Shown piece by piece: positions 1-8,986 of a stretch of 64,000 nucleotides of DNA. A program made the translations under genes and the position numbers. The number at the start of each line of letters is the position of its first letter. Position 1 is the first letter of the stretch. Source of the stretch: Methylophilus sp. TWE2 (lineage in GTDB: Bacteria; Pseudomonadota; Gammaproteobacteria; Burkholderiales; Methylophilaceae); contig NZ_CP012020.1 in the NCBI RefSeq assembly GCF_001183865.1, positions 310,001 to 374,000 of the forward strand, written 5' to 3'. The notes beneath the pieces are model-generated. The model ran no database searches, was not told where the DNA came from, and was given only the letters and a program-made list of their open reading frames with translations.

Positions 1-649
1 GGTCGCTGGGCGTAAAATCCCCAAGTAGCCAGAGGTGTACATCTTCTTCTTGGCTGTAGCCAGCTTTCGGGTCCGCCAGGCGATAGGCATGGTCTATCCT
101 GGCCTGGTTTTCAACTTCTTTCGGGTCACCATAGGCGACTTCGTAGTATTTTACTTTGGCGGTGAGTAGCGAGGTCGGGCCATCAATCGGCACCTGGCCG
201 ACCGCATGATAGCCAGCAATGGCGCGCAAGCTTTTTAAATGATGCTCCTTGCCAACAAAGTGGATGGTTTCGCCACGGGCTTGCAACGCTTTGATGCCTG
301 CTGCCATATCTTTGGTGGCCGCGTAAATGAAGGCGGCGCCATACGCTGCCGTTTTTTGGGCAAGACTGTAGTTGATCATGGCCGTGCCATTGCGATATAA
401 CTCCATCGCGCTGGCGGCCGCTGCCTCAGCTTGTGCATCCAGCACCACTGAAACAGCCATTTTGGTGCCGTTTTCATTGCCAGTGGCCAAGGCTGCGAGC
501 CAGTTTTGCAATTGCTCCGCAGGCCATTCAGGGTATTGCTCGCTGGCCATGGCAAACACTTGCGGTAGCAACCGGGTTTGTTCGGCCAGGCTCAGGTCTT
601 GCAGCCGCAACGTGTTGTAGCCAGGCGGCAGGTTGAAATCTTCTCTCAT
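1..649 (-). CDS. Unrecognised protein, C-terminus cut by window edge
   Basis: An open minus-strand frame of 216 codons starts with ATG at 649 and runs off the left edge. The protein begins MREDFNLPPGYNTLRL and contains an alanine-rich stretch around residues 70-90. It has no signal peptide and no clear membrane segment. I do not recognise the family. It lies 18 bases downstream of the DUF2789 gene, so the two are probably co-transcribed. The ribosome-binding site is weak, which fits coupling to the upstream gene. The reading frame has ordinary codon use and no stops over 648 bases. Confidence 0.6.
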   Translation of the reverse strand, partial: MREDFNLPPGYNTLRLQDLSLAEQTRLLPQVFAMASEQYPEWPAEQLQNWLAALATGNENGTKMAVSVVLDAQAEAAAASAMELYRNGTAMINYSLAQKTAAYGAAFIYAATKDMAAGIKALQARGETIHFVGKEHHLKSLRAIAGYHAVGQVPIDGPTSLLTAKVKYYEVAYGDPKEVENQARIDHAYRLADPKAGYSQEEDVHLWLLGDFTPSD

Positions 650-667
650 TAAAATGCCATGCCCTGT

Positions 668-904
668 TTACTTCTTGTGCAGCCTCGTATTCAACTGGTC
701 TATCACTTCCGCCCAGTCTGCGTCTTTCAAAATCTCTTCACGCAGGAATGCGGCTTGGGCCGGTGTCCAGTAAGGAGCTTCAGCGAGTGAAACATAGCCA
801 GCCAGATGGCTATGTGTTTGTATAAATGCGTCGATCTCTGCATCGCTATTCGGCAAACCGAGTTGTGCAAACAGGTTGTTGAGGGTGTGTAGTGAAGCTT
901 CCAT
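668..904 (-). CDS. DUF2789 family protein
   Basis: This 78-residue soluble protein starts MEASLHTLNNLFAQLGL and has the DUF2789 pattern: an N-terminal HTLNNLF helix, a central AEAPYWTPAQAAFLREE stretch and a DADWAEVIDQLN tail. The family is short, widespread in proteobacteria and has no known function. It sits 22 bases downstream of the ClC channel gene on the same strand, so it may be co-transcribed with it. Family assignment is by pattern recognition; no biochemical role can be given. Confidence 0.8.
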   Translation of the reverse strand: MEASLHTLNNLFAQLGLPNSDAEIDAFIQTHSHLAGYVSLAEAPYWTPAQAAFLREEILKDADWAEVIDQLNTRLHKK

Positions 905-926
905 GATGCGGTCTCCTTAGGGATGG

Positions 927-2243
927 TCATTGTTTTGGCGTATGACTGCCTGGGCCAAACTGGCCAGCCAGTACCGAGTAGAGCGGGCGGCTGAAGATTC
1001 TGGAGGTGACAGTGGCAATGAGTGAAACGGCCATCAGGCTGATGACCATTTCGTGGCCGTCTATCATTTCCATGACAATAATAAAGGAGGTAATGGGCGC
1101 CTGGGTGACGCCTGCCAGAAAACCTGCCATGCATAAGGCACTGAATGCAATGGCGATCTCGTGGTAGTGAAAGATGGTCGACAGGTCGTAACCGATGCCA
1201 GCGCCTATCGACAGTGCCGGGGCAAAGATGCCGCCGGGGATGCCGCTGAGATAAGTGAAAATGGTGGAGAGGTATTTGACGATAGGGTAATACCAGGTTT
1301 CATTGAGGGTGCCATCTAGCATGGCTTTGGTCATTGAGTAGCCCGAGCCGTTAGCGGCACCGTGGCTGACAATCCTCAGGCCTGCCACGAGTAGTGCGCA
1401 AAAGCCTGTCCAGTAAAGGGGGTGGCGGGTACGGAATGCCGTGATTCTGCCAGGCAGGTTTTCAGAGAATTCGATCAGCGTCCGGCTGAAGATGCCGCCA
1501 GACATGCCGCAAACCAGCCCGCAGATGAGCACGGGCAACAGGATCTCGGTGTGGATGGCGCCGACATTCAGGCTGCCGAAATAGGTGTAATTGCCTTGTA
1601 ATGAAATGGAAACCAGGCCGGACAAGACAATGGCGGTGATCATGACGCCATTGGTTTTTTGTTCAAACTTGCGGCTCAGTTCCTCAATCGCAAATACAAT
1701 CCCTGCCAGGGGGGTGTTAAATGCCGCCGAAATACCTGCTGCGCCGCCCGCCAGAATCAAGTGTCTGGGATACACATGAAAGTGCGCCGGGAAATATCTG
1801 CGGAAACCATGCATGATGCTTGCGCCTACCTGCACCGAGGGACCCTCCCTGCCTGCAGAGAATCCGGCGGCCAGCCCCAGCGTGACAAACAGCATTTTGG
1901 TGACGGCGATTTTAATCGACACCAAATGGCTAATGGACTGGTGTTCTTCGTATTTGAGGGCGGCAATGGTTTGCGGGATGCCGCTACCGGCGGCACCGGC
2001 AAGCCAGGTGCGGGTCACCCAGACAATCAAGATGCCCACCATGGGCATGATCAGGATAGGTAACCACCAGACCGCGGATTGCATGCCATAAAACCAGGCA
2101 ATCGCCTGCTCTGTGGCACGCGCAAATAATACAATCATCAGCCCGGTAATGGCCGCTGCGGACCAGATGATCAACCTGCCCAGCCAGGCATGTAGGTCAG
2201 TCATCTTGATGGATAAGGCGATTCTCCTGAGCTTTTTCAGCAT
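927..2243 (-). CDS. ClC family chloride channel or H+/Cl- antiporter
   Basis: This 438-residue integral membrane protein carries the three ClC signature stretches in order: GSGIPQ (about residue 85), GREGPSVQ (about 130) and GGIFAP (about 340). The glutamate in GREGP corresponds to the gating glutamate of ClC proteins. FAIEE (about 185) holds the residue that acts as the internal proton glutamate in the antiporters, so coupled H+/Cl- exchange is plausible but not certain. There is no C-terminal CBS domain. The ATG at 2243 gives a basic N-terminus before the first membrane helix; an alternative ATG lies 13 codons later. A small DUF2789 gene follows. Confidence 0.9.
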   Translation of the reverse strand: MLKKLRRIALSIKMTDLHAWLGRLIIWSAAAITGLMIVLFARATEQAIAWFYGMQSAVWWLPILIMPMVGILIVWVTRTWLAGAAGSGIPQTIAALKYEEHQSISHLVSIKIAVTKMLFVTLGLAAGFSAGREGPSVQVGASIMHGFRRYFPAHFHVYPRHLILAGGAAGISAAFNTPLAGIVFAIEELSRKFEQKTNGVMITAIVLSGLVSISLQGNYTYFGSLNVGAIHTEILLPVLICGLVCGMSGGIFSRTLIEFSENLPGRITAFRTRHPLYWTGFCALLVAGLRIVSHGAANGSGYSMTKAMLDGTLNETWYYPIVKYLSTIFTYLSGIPGGIFAPALSIGAGIGYDLSTIFHYHEIAIAFSALCMAGFLAGVTQAPITSFIIVMEMIDGHEMVISLMAVSLIATVTSRIFSRPLYSVLAGQFGPGSHTPKQ

Positions 2244-2539
2244 GCTTGGATTGCTTTCATTGATTCATGTTGGGTGAGCGGCAGCATCCATCCGCTAATC
2301 ACTATCAGTCCATAGTCTAACTGAAGCATGGACCAATCCTAAATAAAGTGACCATCCCTGTTGCAGATGTTTCAATTTTTTCTACCTGTTCACAGATCTC
2401 CGGTGTTGTGGAAAAGCCGTTTATAAAAATTTTCAACCTATTTGAAAAATACATGTAAGTAATTTCTTTCTCGTCAGACTAAAGGTGGCAGTCCTCATGG
2501 GCTGGTTCATTTTTTTGATTGTTACTTTTAGGAGATGTG

Positions 2540-2809
2540 ATGAAAACGACTAACAAATTAGCTGCTGCAGCACTTTTGGGCCTGTTTACCGCCAGTGTGA
2601 TGACTGCCACCCCGGCATTCGCAGGCGAAGAGAGCAAGTCTGGCTGTCATGGCAAAGACGATGCCAAGATGGAAAAAGCCAATTGCAAAACGGCAGATGG
2701 TAAAGAGAAGCATGCGTGTAAAGGTAAAAACGCCTGTAAAGGCCAGGGTGGCGATGGCAAGAATGCTTGTAAAGGCCATGGTTCCTGCGCCACGGATGGT
2801 AGCAAGTAA
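2540..2809 (+). CDS. Bufferin-like Cys-rich RiPP precursor, secreted
   Basis: This 89-residue protein has a signal peptide (MKTTNKLAAAALLGLF, likely cleaved after AFA at residue 28). A short lysine- and glycine-rich mature part holds six cysteines at residues 36, 49, 60, 66, 77 and 83. Three of them lie in repeated ACKG units. The ATG at 2540 is chosen over a TTG seven codons earlier because AGGAG lies at 2530-2534. The next gene encodes an MNIO enzyme with its partner domain. In characterised systems such enzymes modify cysteines of secreted peptides that bind copper or other metals (bufferins, HvfA). The precursor role is inferred from this context and the repeats; the modification itself cannot be seen. 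Confidence 0.75.
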   Translation: MKTTNKLAAAALLGLFTASVMTATPAFAGEESKSGCHGKDDAKMEKANCKTADGKEKHACKGKNACKGQGGDGKNACKGHGSCATDGSK

Positions 2810-2840
2810 TCTAGAAACTATCTCAACCAGATTCAAAAAG

Positions 2841-2864
2841 GCAGGGCAGTCACCCTGCTTTTTT
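2841..2864 (+). terminator. Hairpin with T-run between precursor and MNIO genes
   Basis: GCAGGG (2841-2846) and CCCTGC (2853-2858) form a six-pair stem with a six-base loop, followed at once by six T residues. This is a Rho-independent terminator shape. It lies 31 bases after the precursor stop and 15 bases before the start of the maturase gene. A partial terminator here would give more precursor transcript than enzyme transcript, a common arrangement in peptide operons. Confidence 0.7.
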
Positions 2865-2879
2865 GAAAGGAATTTTTAA

Positions 2880-4526
2880 ATGGGCTTAGATTTAGATCAT
2901 CCATCACTCGGTTTCGGACTCGGGCTCAGGCCTCAGCACTATCCCTATATTTTCGAGCATCAACCCAGCGTGGACTGGTTTGAAATTATTTCTGAAAATT
3001 TTATGGATACTGACGGCAAGCCCAAACGCAATCTAGCGCGTATCAAGGAACAGTACCCGGTCGTCATGCACGGAGTGTCCCTGTCGATAGGGAGTATGGA
3101 TCCGCTGAATTCTGAATATTTGACCAAGCTGAAAGCGCTGATGGACTGGGTGAATCCGGCCTGGATTTCCGACCACCTGTGCTGGACTGGCGTGGCGCAT
3201 AAAAATACGCATGATTTGTTGCCGCTGCCTTATACCGAAGAATCGCTCAAGCATATTGTCCACCGTATCCAGCAGGTGCAGGACCGGCTGGGGCGCAGAA
3301 TTGCGCTGGAAAATCCTTCGACGTATCTTGAGTTCAAGCATTCCAAGATGCCGGAAGCCGAGTTTATTGCAGCCATGGCTAATGAAGCTGACTGCCATTT
3401 GCTGCTGGATGTGAATAATGTCTATGTGACCTGTTTTAACCACCGGCTGGACCCGCAAGCCTACCTGGATGCACTGCCTCTGGACAGGGTAATACAGATG
3501 CATCTCTCAGGTCACAGTAATAAAGGTAATCATATTGTGGATACCCACGATGACCATGTGATTGATGAGGTGTGGAACCTCTACAAGTATGTGGTGCATA
3601 GGGCCGGGCGTGTGCCGAATACCATGATTGAGTGGGATGACCGTATCCCAGAATTTCCGGTGTTATCTGCAGAACTGGATAAAGCCAGGGAAGCCGCCAG
3701 GCATGCCGCCGCATTTGCCTTGCCGCAGATTGCGCATGATGAAAGCGTCGTTCCGGTTGAAGAAAGCGTGCCGCTCTTAACGGCACAAACTCATATGCAG
3801 CAGGCGGTGACGTTGGGTGACCGGTTTGATAGTGTGCCTGAGCAGTGGATACGGGCAAAAAATGCCTTTGCGCCGCACGAGCAACTCTCGGTGTATATCA
3901 ATGCTTACCGCTACCGTTTATACGACGTGGTGGCAGATGACTATCCGGTATTGCAGCATTACCTGACCGACAAAAAATTCTCGGACCTGATGTGGGCATT
4001 TGTGGGCGAGGTATTGCCGGACCACTTTAATATTGGCCGCTTTGCACTCAAGCTCCCGGCCTTTATTCAACAGGCTTTACCTGACGATGCCTTTGCGCAT
4101 GCCTTGTGCCAGTTGGAAACCGCGGTGGCGCAAATGACGGACCCTACCGAAACCCAGCCACTGGATGAAGTGGATATTCAGGGGCTGACAGCCGAGACAT
4201 TGTTAGACCTGATACTGTATCCACGCCAGGCGCTGGCCTTGATGCAGTTTGATCAACAAGTGAATGCTTATTACCAGGCCGTGATGGATGGCGAGGTTGC
4301 GGTGCCAGTGGGTGAAGCCCTTTACCTGGCCGTGTTCAGGCACGAGGATGTGGTCTGGCGCATGGAGCTGGAGGCGCAGGAGTTTGGCTTGCTCAGCAAA
4401 TTATTTAGTGGCTCAAGCATAGGCGAGACCTTGGTTGATGTGCAGGAAGAGGCGCAATACAAGATCACTGAATATTTTTCAAAATGGATGCGTAACGGCT
4501 TGCTCGCATCGCATCAATACGCGTAA
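2880..4526 (+). CDS. MNIO (DUF692) maturase fused to DUF2063 partner domain
   Basis: This 548-residue protein has two parts. Residues 1-285 are a DUF692 TIM-barrel of the multinuclear non-haem iron oxidase family. Likely iron ligands are visible at H64 (HGVSLSIG), H99 (SDHLCW), E144 (ENPS), D177 (DVNN), H208 and H212 (HLSGH) and E251 (IEWD). Residues about 320-540 match the DUF2063 (HvfC/BufC-like) partner that recognises the precursor; in the described systems it is usually a separate protein. A glutamate-rich linker joins them. AAAGG at 2866-2870 precedes the ATG. The enzyme is expected to oxidise cysteines of the upstream peptide in the cytoplasm. The exact chemistry (oxazolone-thioamide, thiooxazole or other) cannot be predicted. 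Confidence 0.88.
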   Translation: MGLDLDHPSLGFGLGLRPQHYPYIFEHQPSVDWFEIISENFMDTDGKPKRNLARIKEQYPVVMHGVSLSIGSMDPLNSEYLTKLKALMDWVNPAWISDHLCWTGVAHKNTHDLLPLPYTEESLKHIVHRIQQVQDRLGRRIALENPSTYLEFKHSKMPEAEFIAAMANEADCHLLLDVNNVYVTCFNHRLDPQAYLDALPLDRVIQMHLSGHSNKGNHIVDTHDDHVIDEVWNLYKYVVHRAGRVPNTMIEWDDRIPEFPVLSAELDKAREAARHAAAFALPQIAHDESVVPVEESVPLLTAQTHMQQAVTLGDRFDSVPEQWIRAKNAFAPHEQLSVYINAYRYRLYDVVADDYPVLQHYLTDKKFSDLMWAFVGEVLPDHFNIGRFALKLPAFIQQALPDDAFAHALCQLETAVAQMTDPTETQPLDEVDIQGLTAETLLDLILYPRQALALMQFDQQVNAYYQAVMDGEVAVPVGEALYLAVFRHEDVVWRMELEAQEFGLLSKLFSGSSIGETLVDVQEEAQYKITEYFSKWMRNGLLASHQYA

Positions 4527-4553
4527 ACATACACACTGAAAGGGGAAATACCA

Positions 4554-5006
4554 ATGAACGCATTACTGAACCTGTTGATCTGGTGGCCTAAACGCATCGC
4601 CGCGCATTTTGAATGGGCTGGCCCGCTGGTCGCGCGTATCGTGGTTGGCTATACATTTATGCTGACTGGTTGGGCCAAGCTCAATAACTTACCAGCCATC
4701 ATAGAAAACTTCAAAAGCTGGGGTATTCCATTCCCAGAATTGCTGACACCGTTTGTCGCCGGCTGGGAATTTCTTGGCGGGCTTGGCTTGATACTCGGGT
4801 TGATGACGAGAGTGCTGGGCGGAGGATTGGCCGTGGTCATGATCGTCGCCATTATTTCCGCCAAGCTGGCGGATATTGATTCGCTGGAAACCTTGCTGGG
4901 GTTTGAAGAAGCGACTTACTTTGCCGTATTCACCTGGCTGGCGATTTGTGGGGCGGGCAAGGCCTCGCTGGATTATTTTCTAGAGCGCAAACAGTCTGAT
5001 AAGTAA
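4554..5006 (+). CDS. DoxX family membrane protein
   Basis: This 150-residue protein has about four hydrophobic segments and the DoxX pattern: ARIVVGYTFMLTGWAKL near residue 27, then GWEFLGGLGLILGL near 70. It follows the MNIO fusion gene by 27 bases, with an AAAGGGGA ribosome-binding site. DoxX proteins recur in bufferin and HvfABC-type clusters. Their role there is unsettled; a redox or membrane-stress function is often suggested. Co-transcription with the maturase is likely from spacing. Confidence 0.85.
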   Translation: MNALLNLLIWWPKRIAAHFEWAGPLVARIVVGYTFMLTGWAKLNNLPAIIENFKSWGIPFPELLTPFVAGWEFLGGLGLILGLMTRVLGGGLAVVMIVAIISAKLADIDSLETLLGFEEATYFAVFTWLAICGAGKASLDYFLERKQSDK

Positions 5007-5013
5007 ACTAAAA

Positions 5014-5037
5014 CGGTGGCTCCCGCAGGAGCCACCG
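5014..5037. terminator. Perfect 10-bp hairpin between convergent genes
   Basis: CGGTGGCTCC (5014-5023) pairs perfectly with GGAGCCACCG (5028-5037) around a four-base loop. Read on the minus strand it is followed by TTTTAGTTT, so it best fits termination of the SDR gene coming from the right. On the plus strand it lacks a T-run but lies 8 bases after the DoxX stop and may still stabilise that transcript's end. Confidence 0.65.
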
Positions 5038-5170
5038 CTGTGCTGATGACCATTTGTGAGATTTAGCCCCAGGTGGGCTTAAACGCTTGGTATCAACGAT
5101 TCCAGAATACTGCCAATCTCATGCCGGATTCATCGGTCATTTTCTGGTTGGCTTGTCAGAATATCCAAGC

Positions 5171-6070
5171 CTAATGCGTGACGATGCCACCGCTACCGTG
5201 AATATGGCCGTCACCACTGGGCGCATATAAAGTCCCATCGGGGTCTCTGGGCGCTTCTGCGTACTGTTGCCGGTTAGCCTGTTTGGCCGACATTTTCTCC
5301 GCCAGTGTCGGCATCAGGTTTTGCAGGGTGGTATTGACCTTGGACATCATGCCCACCTTGATGTGATGGGTAATGCTGGTGGCGGCCTCCAGAATCGCAT
5401 TGGTCACATCGGCAGGATCAATCTGCGGGGTAGGCAGTTTGGGTTCCTTGTTCATGTAGTTTTTGGCATGCTGTGGATAAGGCGTATTCACCGCCGTGGG
5501 CTGGATTAGAGTGATTGAAATCGGTGCGTGGTCCAGTTCTTGCACTTCTACGCGCAAGGCATCGGTAAAGCCTTTCACCGCATGCTTGGTGGCAGAATAC
5601 ATGCCCTGTAATGGCAGTACCGCTTCAGATACTTCACTACCCAAATTAATCAACGTGCCTTCACTTTTAATCAAATGTGGCAACGCAACCAGAGAGCCAT
5701 ACACCACGCCCCAAAAGTTGATGTCGAATAGTCGGCGATGGTCTTCGTCACTCACTTCATCCAATCGGCCATAGATAGAGACGCCTGCATTATTAACCCA
5801 GGTATCTATGCTACCAAATCGCTCAATAGCGATCTGCGCAACTCTTTCCAACTCCTCACGTTGGCTCACGTCTGCCACGACATACATGGCTTCACCGCCA
5901 TTCTCAATAATCAAATCGACCACATTCATTAATATGTCTTCACTGCGGGCAACCAATACCAGCCTTGCACCTTGCTCTGCCGCAGCATAGGCCGTTGCCA
6001 ACCCGATGCCACTGGAGGCGCCAGTGATCACAATCACTTGTTCGCTGATGGGCGTCATAAGTTTACTCAT
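5171..6070 (-). CDS. SDR family oxidoreductase
   Basis: This 299-residue protein is a classical short-chain dehydrogenase. The cofactor motif TGASSGIG is near residue 17, NNAG near 93, and the catalytic YSATK tyrosine and lysine near residue 158. The first 250 residues form the Rossmann domain. The tail is longer than usual and ends in a glycine/histidine-rich stretch (GDGHIHGSGGIVTH). Substrate is unknown; related proteins are often annotated as general stress or ketoacyl-type reductases. It stands alone and is convergent with the DoxX gene. Confidence 0.85.
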   Translation of the reverse strand: MSKLMTPISEQVIVITGASSGIGLATAYAAAEQGARLVLVARSEDILMNVVDLIIENGGEAMYVVADVSQREELERVAQIAIERFGSIDTWVNNAGVSIYGRLDEVSDEDHRRLFDINFWGVVYGSLVALPHLIKSEGTLINLGSEVSEAVLPLQGMYSATKHAVKGFTDALRVEVQELDHAPISITLIQPTAVNTPYPQHAKNYMNKEPKLPTPQIDPADVTNAILEAATSITHHIKVGMMSKVNTTLQNLMPTLAEKMSAKQANRQQYAEAPRDPDGTLYAPSGDGHIHGSGGIVTH

Positions 6071-6338
6071 GATTTCTTCTCCTTCACTGATAACAGAAAC
6101 GGCGTTTTAAACCGTTAAAGTAACGTGTAGGAAGCAAAGAAATCATCCGGCTAAGACTGATTAAAGCGTCGGAATTTCACATGAGCGTAAATAAGAGTAT
6201 TGTGACTTATAAATGCAGCTTCTTCTGCCGTTATATACAACTAACCGCTGACAAACGAGGTCTATTAGACAAAGGGTGATTTTCAACAGTGCGTTCTGGT
6301 GCAGCTAATCAAATAAACATTGTTGCGGAGGAAATGTG

Positions 6339-8903
6339 ATGCCAGTTGCAAAAGGAGAGAATTTTCCGGATTTTGAGTTGTTTTCACGTTTCTCGCTTGA
6401 TAAGGTTCAAGATTGGATTACCTGGCTAAATGCGGCGGGTGATCTCGTTTATGTCAATGAGGCGGCGTACAGGGCCTTGGGCTATAGCAAAGAAGAGTTC
6501 TATGGGTTGAATATTTTTCAGATTGATGAAAGTTATTCACCTGCATCATGGGCCGCGCATTTTGCCAGTTTAAAAACATTAGGCGCTAAAACGTTTGAAA
6601 CGCAACATCGAAAAAAAGATGGCAGTGTATTGCCCGTGGAAATCAATTCAAATTATATTGAATACAACGGCCATGAATATAACTGTGCCATCGTCAGGCC
6701 CATCATAGAGCGCAAGCGTGCAGAAACACGGGAGCACATCAAAAATCATGTGCTGGATCTGGTTGCCCGCAATGCACCTTTAAAAAGTATTCTCGGCTAC
6801 CTTGTACAAGGGGTGGAAGAAGAAAATCCGGAGCGGTTATGCTCGATTCTGCTACTGGATAAAACCAACCAGGTGCTTAAAAACTATGTGGCGCCCAGTT
6901 TGCCCAAGGGTTATTGCGAGGCCATAGAAAACCTGGAGGTGGGACCCAGTGTGGGTTCATGCGGTACGGCTGCGTTTAGAGGTAAGCCAGTCATTGTGGA
7001 GAACATCCAGACAGATCCCTTGTGGGAGGGTTACCATGCGCTGGCTGCCCAGTATGGGTTGGCGTCGTGCTGGTCTATGCCGATTATTGTTGACCATCAT
7101 GAAGTGATCGGCACCTTCGGGATTTATCACAAAACACCCAAAGTGCCTACGCAAGCCGATCTTGAGCAAATGGAATATCTTTCCAACCTGGCCAGGATTG
7201 CGATCGAGAGGCATCGCGCTGCGGAAGAACTACGGTTATCGGACTCCATTTTCAAGAACACCAGTGAAGCCATGCTAGTGTTGGATATTGATGGTTTGAT
7301 CATCGCGACTAACCCGGCGTTTAGCAGAATCTCCGGCTACACTGCTGAAGAGGTCATTGGGCATCACCCGATGGCGTTTGGCTCACCGCGGCATGACCAG
7401 GATTTTTATAGCGCGATACGCAATGATCTTGAAGAAAATGGATCCTGGCGAGGTGAAATATACGGCGTTAAAAAAAACGGTGAAGAATATATCAACTGGG
7501 TGACAGTGAACACCACCAATGATGAAAAAGGGCAGCCATTCAGACGCGTGGTGTTGTTTTCTGACATTACCGAAAAGAAAAAACACGAAGAAAGTATCTG
7601 GTACGAAGCGAATTACGATGCCTTGACGCATTTGCCGAATCGCCGCTTGTTCCAGGAGCGCCTGCAACAAGAAGTGTTTCGAGCCAACCGCGTGGGCGCT
7701 AAAGTGGTCTTGTTATACTTGGACCTGGATGGTTTCAAGGAGGTGAATGATGCCTTGGGGCATCAAGGCGGAGACCAGTTGCTCATTGAGGTGGCAAGGC
7801 GGCTCATGCATGTGGTCAGGATTACCGACTGCATTTCGCGCCTGGGCGGTGATGAATTTACCGTGACCCTGGTAGATGTCCAGGATTCACAAGCCGCGAC
7901 CAAGGTGGCAACCTCTATCCTGGAGCTATTACAAGCCCCGATCATGATTGATACGCATGCCACTTACATCTCCGCCAGTATTGGGATTACGGTGTACCCT
8001 GACGATGCGGAAAGTGCATCCAGCCTGATAAAGAATGCCGACCAGGCGATGTATGAAGCCAAAAAGCGTGGTCGTAACCAGTATTCTTTTTATACGCAGG
8101 AAATGCAGTATTTGGCGCAACGGCGCACTGAGCAAAAGCGGGAACTCAGGCATGCATTGGCCAATCATGAGTTTGAAATTTATTACCAGCCGGTGGTAGA
8201 GCCCAAGTCTGGGATGGTGACGAAGGCAGAGGCATTACTGCGGTGGCGGCATGGCACCATGGGGATTGTCAGTCCGGCAGAATTCATCCCCTTGGCTGAG
8301 GATGCAGGCCTGATCCATGAAATCGGTAGCTGGGTATTTATACAATGCCTGGAACAGGCACTTCAGTGGCGTAGCCAGTTTCATCCCGACTTTCAAATCA
8401 GTGTCAATGTCTCCCCGGTCCAGTTTAAAAATACGGCTTACTTTGATCACTGGTTCAATTTGCTTGCGTCAACGGCCACCAGTAAACATTGCCTATGCGT
8501 CGAAATTACAGAAGGCGTGTTGTTAGATGCTTCGGACAAGACGTCAGCGCAATTATTACGTTTCCGGGAAGCCGGAGTGGAGGTGGCCATCGATGATTTT
8601 GGCACCGGGTATTCTTCACTGGCTTACATCAAGCGCATCAATGTGGACTATCTCAAAATCGATCGTACTTTTATCACACATCTCGCCAGCGAATCTGCCG
8701 ATTACCCCCTGGTTGAGGCGATCATCATGATGGCCCACAAACTGGGACTCAAGGTCATTGCAGAGGGGGTGGAAACAGAGACACAACTTGCATTACTCAC
8801 CCAGATCGGTTGCGATTATATCCAGGGCTACTGGTACTCCAGACCTTTGTCAGCCGACGCATTCGAGGACTGGCTGACGACGCGGGTACAGCATCGCGCG
8901 TAA
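6339..8903 (+). CDS. PAS-GAF-PAS-GGDEF-EAL cyclic-di-GMP protein
   Basis: This 854-residue cytoplasmic protein has PAS (about 10-130), GAF (135-295), PAS (300-420), GGDEF (430-590) and EAL (605-850) domains. The cyclase signature is intact (RLGGDEF), as are the phosphodiesterase residues (EALLRW and DDFGTGYSSL). Either synthesis or hydrolysis of cyclic di-GMP is therefore possible. No membrane segments are seen, so the signals are probably intracellular. ATG at 6339 is preferred to the GTG one codon earlier because GGAGG lies at 6327-6331. The gene stands alone between an SDR gene and a convergent bestrophin gene. Confidence 0.9.
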   Translation: MPVAKGENFPDFELFSRFSLDKVQDWITWLNAAGDLVYVNEAAYRALGYSKEEFYGLNIFQIDESYSPASWAAHFASLKTLGAKTFETQHRKKDGSVLPVEINSNYIEYNGHEYNCAIVRPIIERKRAETREHIKNHVLDLVARNAPLKSILGYLVQGVEEENPERLCSILLLDKTNQVLKNYVAPSLPKGYCEAIENLEVGPSVGSCGTAAFRGKPVIVENIQTDPLWEGYHALAAQYGLASCWSMPIIVDHHEVIGTFGIYHKTPKVPTQADLEQMEYLSNLARIAIERHRAAEELRLSDSIFKNTSEAMLVLDIDGLIIATNPAFSRISGYTAEEVIGHHPMAFGSPRHDQDFYSAIRNDLEENGSWRGEIYGVKKNGEEYINWVTVNTTNDEKGQPFRRVVLFSDITEKKKHEESIWYEANYDALTHLPNRRLFQERLQQEVFRANRVGAKVVLLYLDLDGFKEVNDALGHQGGDQLLIEVARRLMHVVRITDCISRLGGDEFTVTLVDVQDSQAATKVATSILELLQAPIMIDTHATYISASIGITVYPDDAESASSLIKNADQAMYEAKKRGRNQYSFYTQEMQYLAQRRTEQKRELRHALANHEFEIYYQPVVEPKSGMVTKAEALLRWRHGTMGIVSPAEFIPLAEDAGLIHEIGSWVFIQCLEQALQWRSQFHPDFQISVNVSPVQFKNTAYFDHWFNLLASTATSKHCLCVEITEGVLLDASDKTSAQLLRFREAGVEVAIDDFGTGYSSLAYIKRINVDYLKIDRTFITHLASESADYPLVEAIIMMAHKLGLKVIAEGVETETQLALLTQIGCDYIQGYWYSRPLSADAFEDWLTTRVQHRA

Positions 8904-8986
8904 GTCGCTTATTGTGGCGTCAGGCCGCTACATCCTTGTGTCAGATAGTTGTGTTTGGTGACGATTTTATAAGGCTGACTGCTGTT

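Noticed and set aside
1659..2063. Plus-strand frame of 134 codons opposite the ClC gene
   Set aside because: Shadow of the channel gene: no domain, no ribosome site and poor composition.
2440..2480. TGTAAG ... CGTC motif upstream of the precursor gene, like an ECF sigma promoter
   Set aside because: The spacer is about 12 bases, shorter than the usual 15-17, and no sigma factor gene is nearby.
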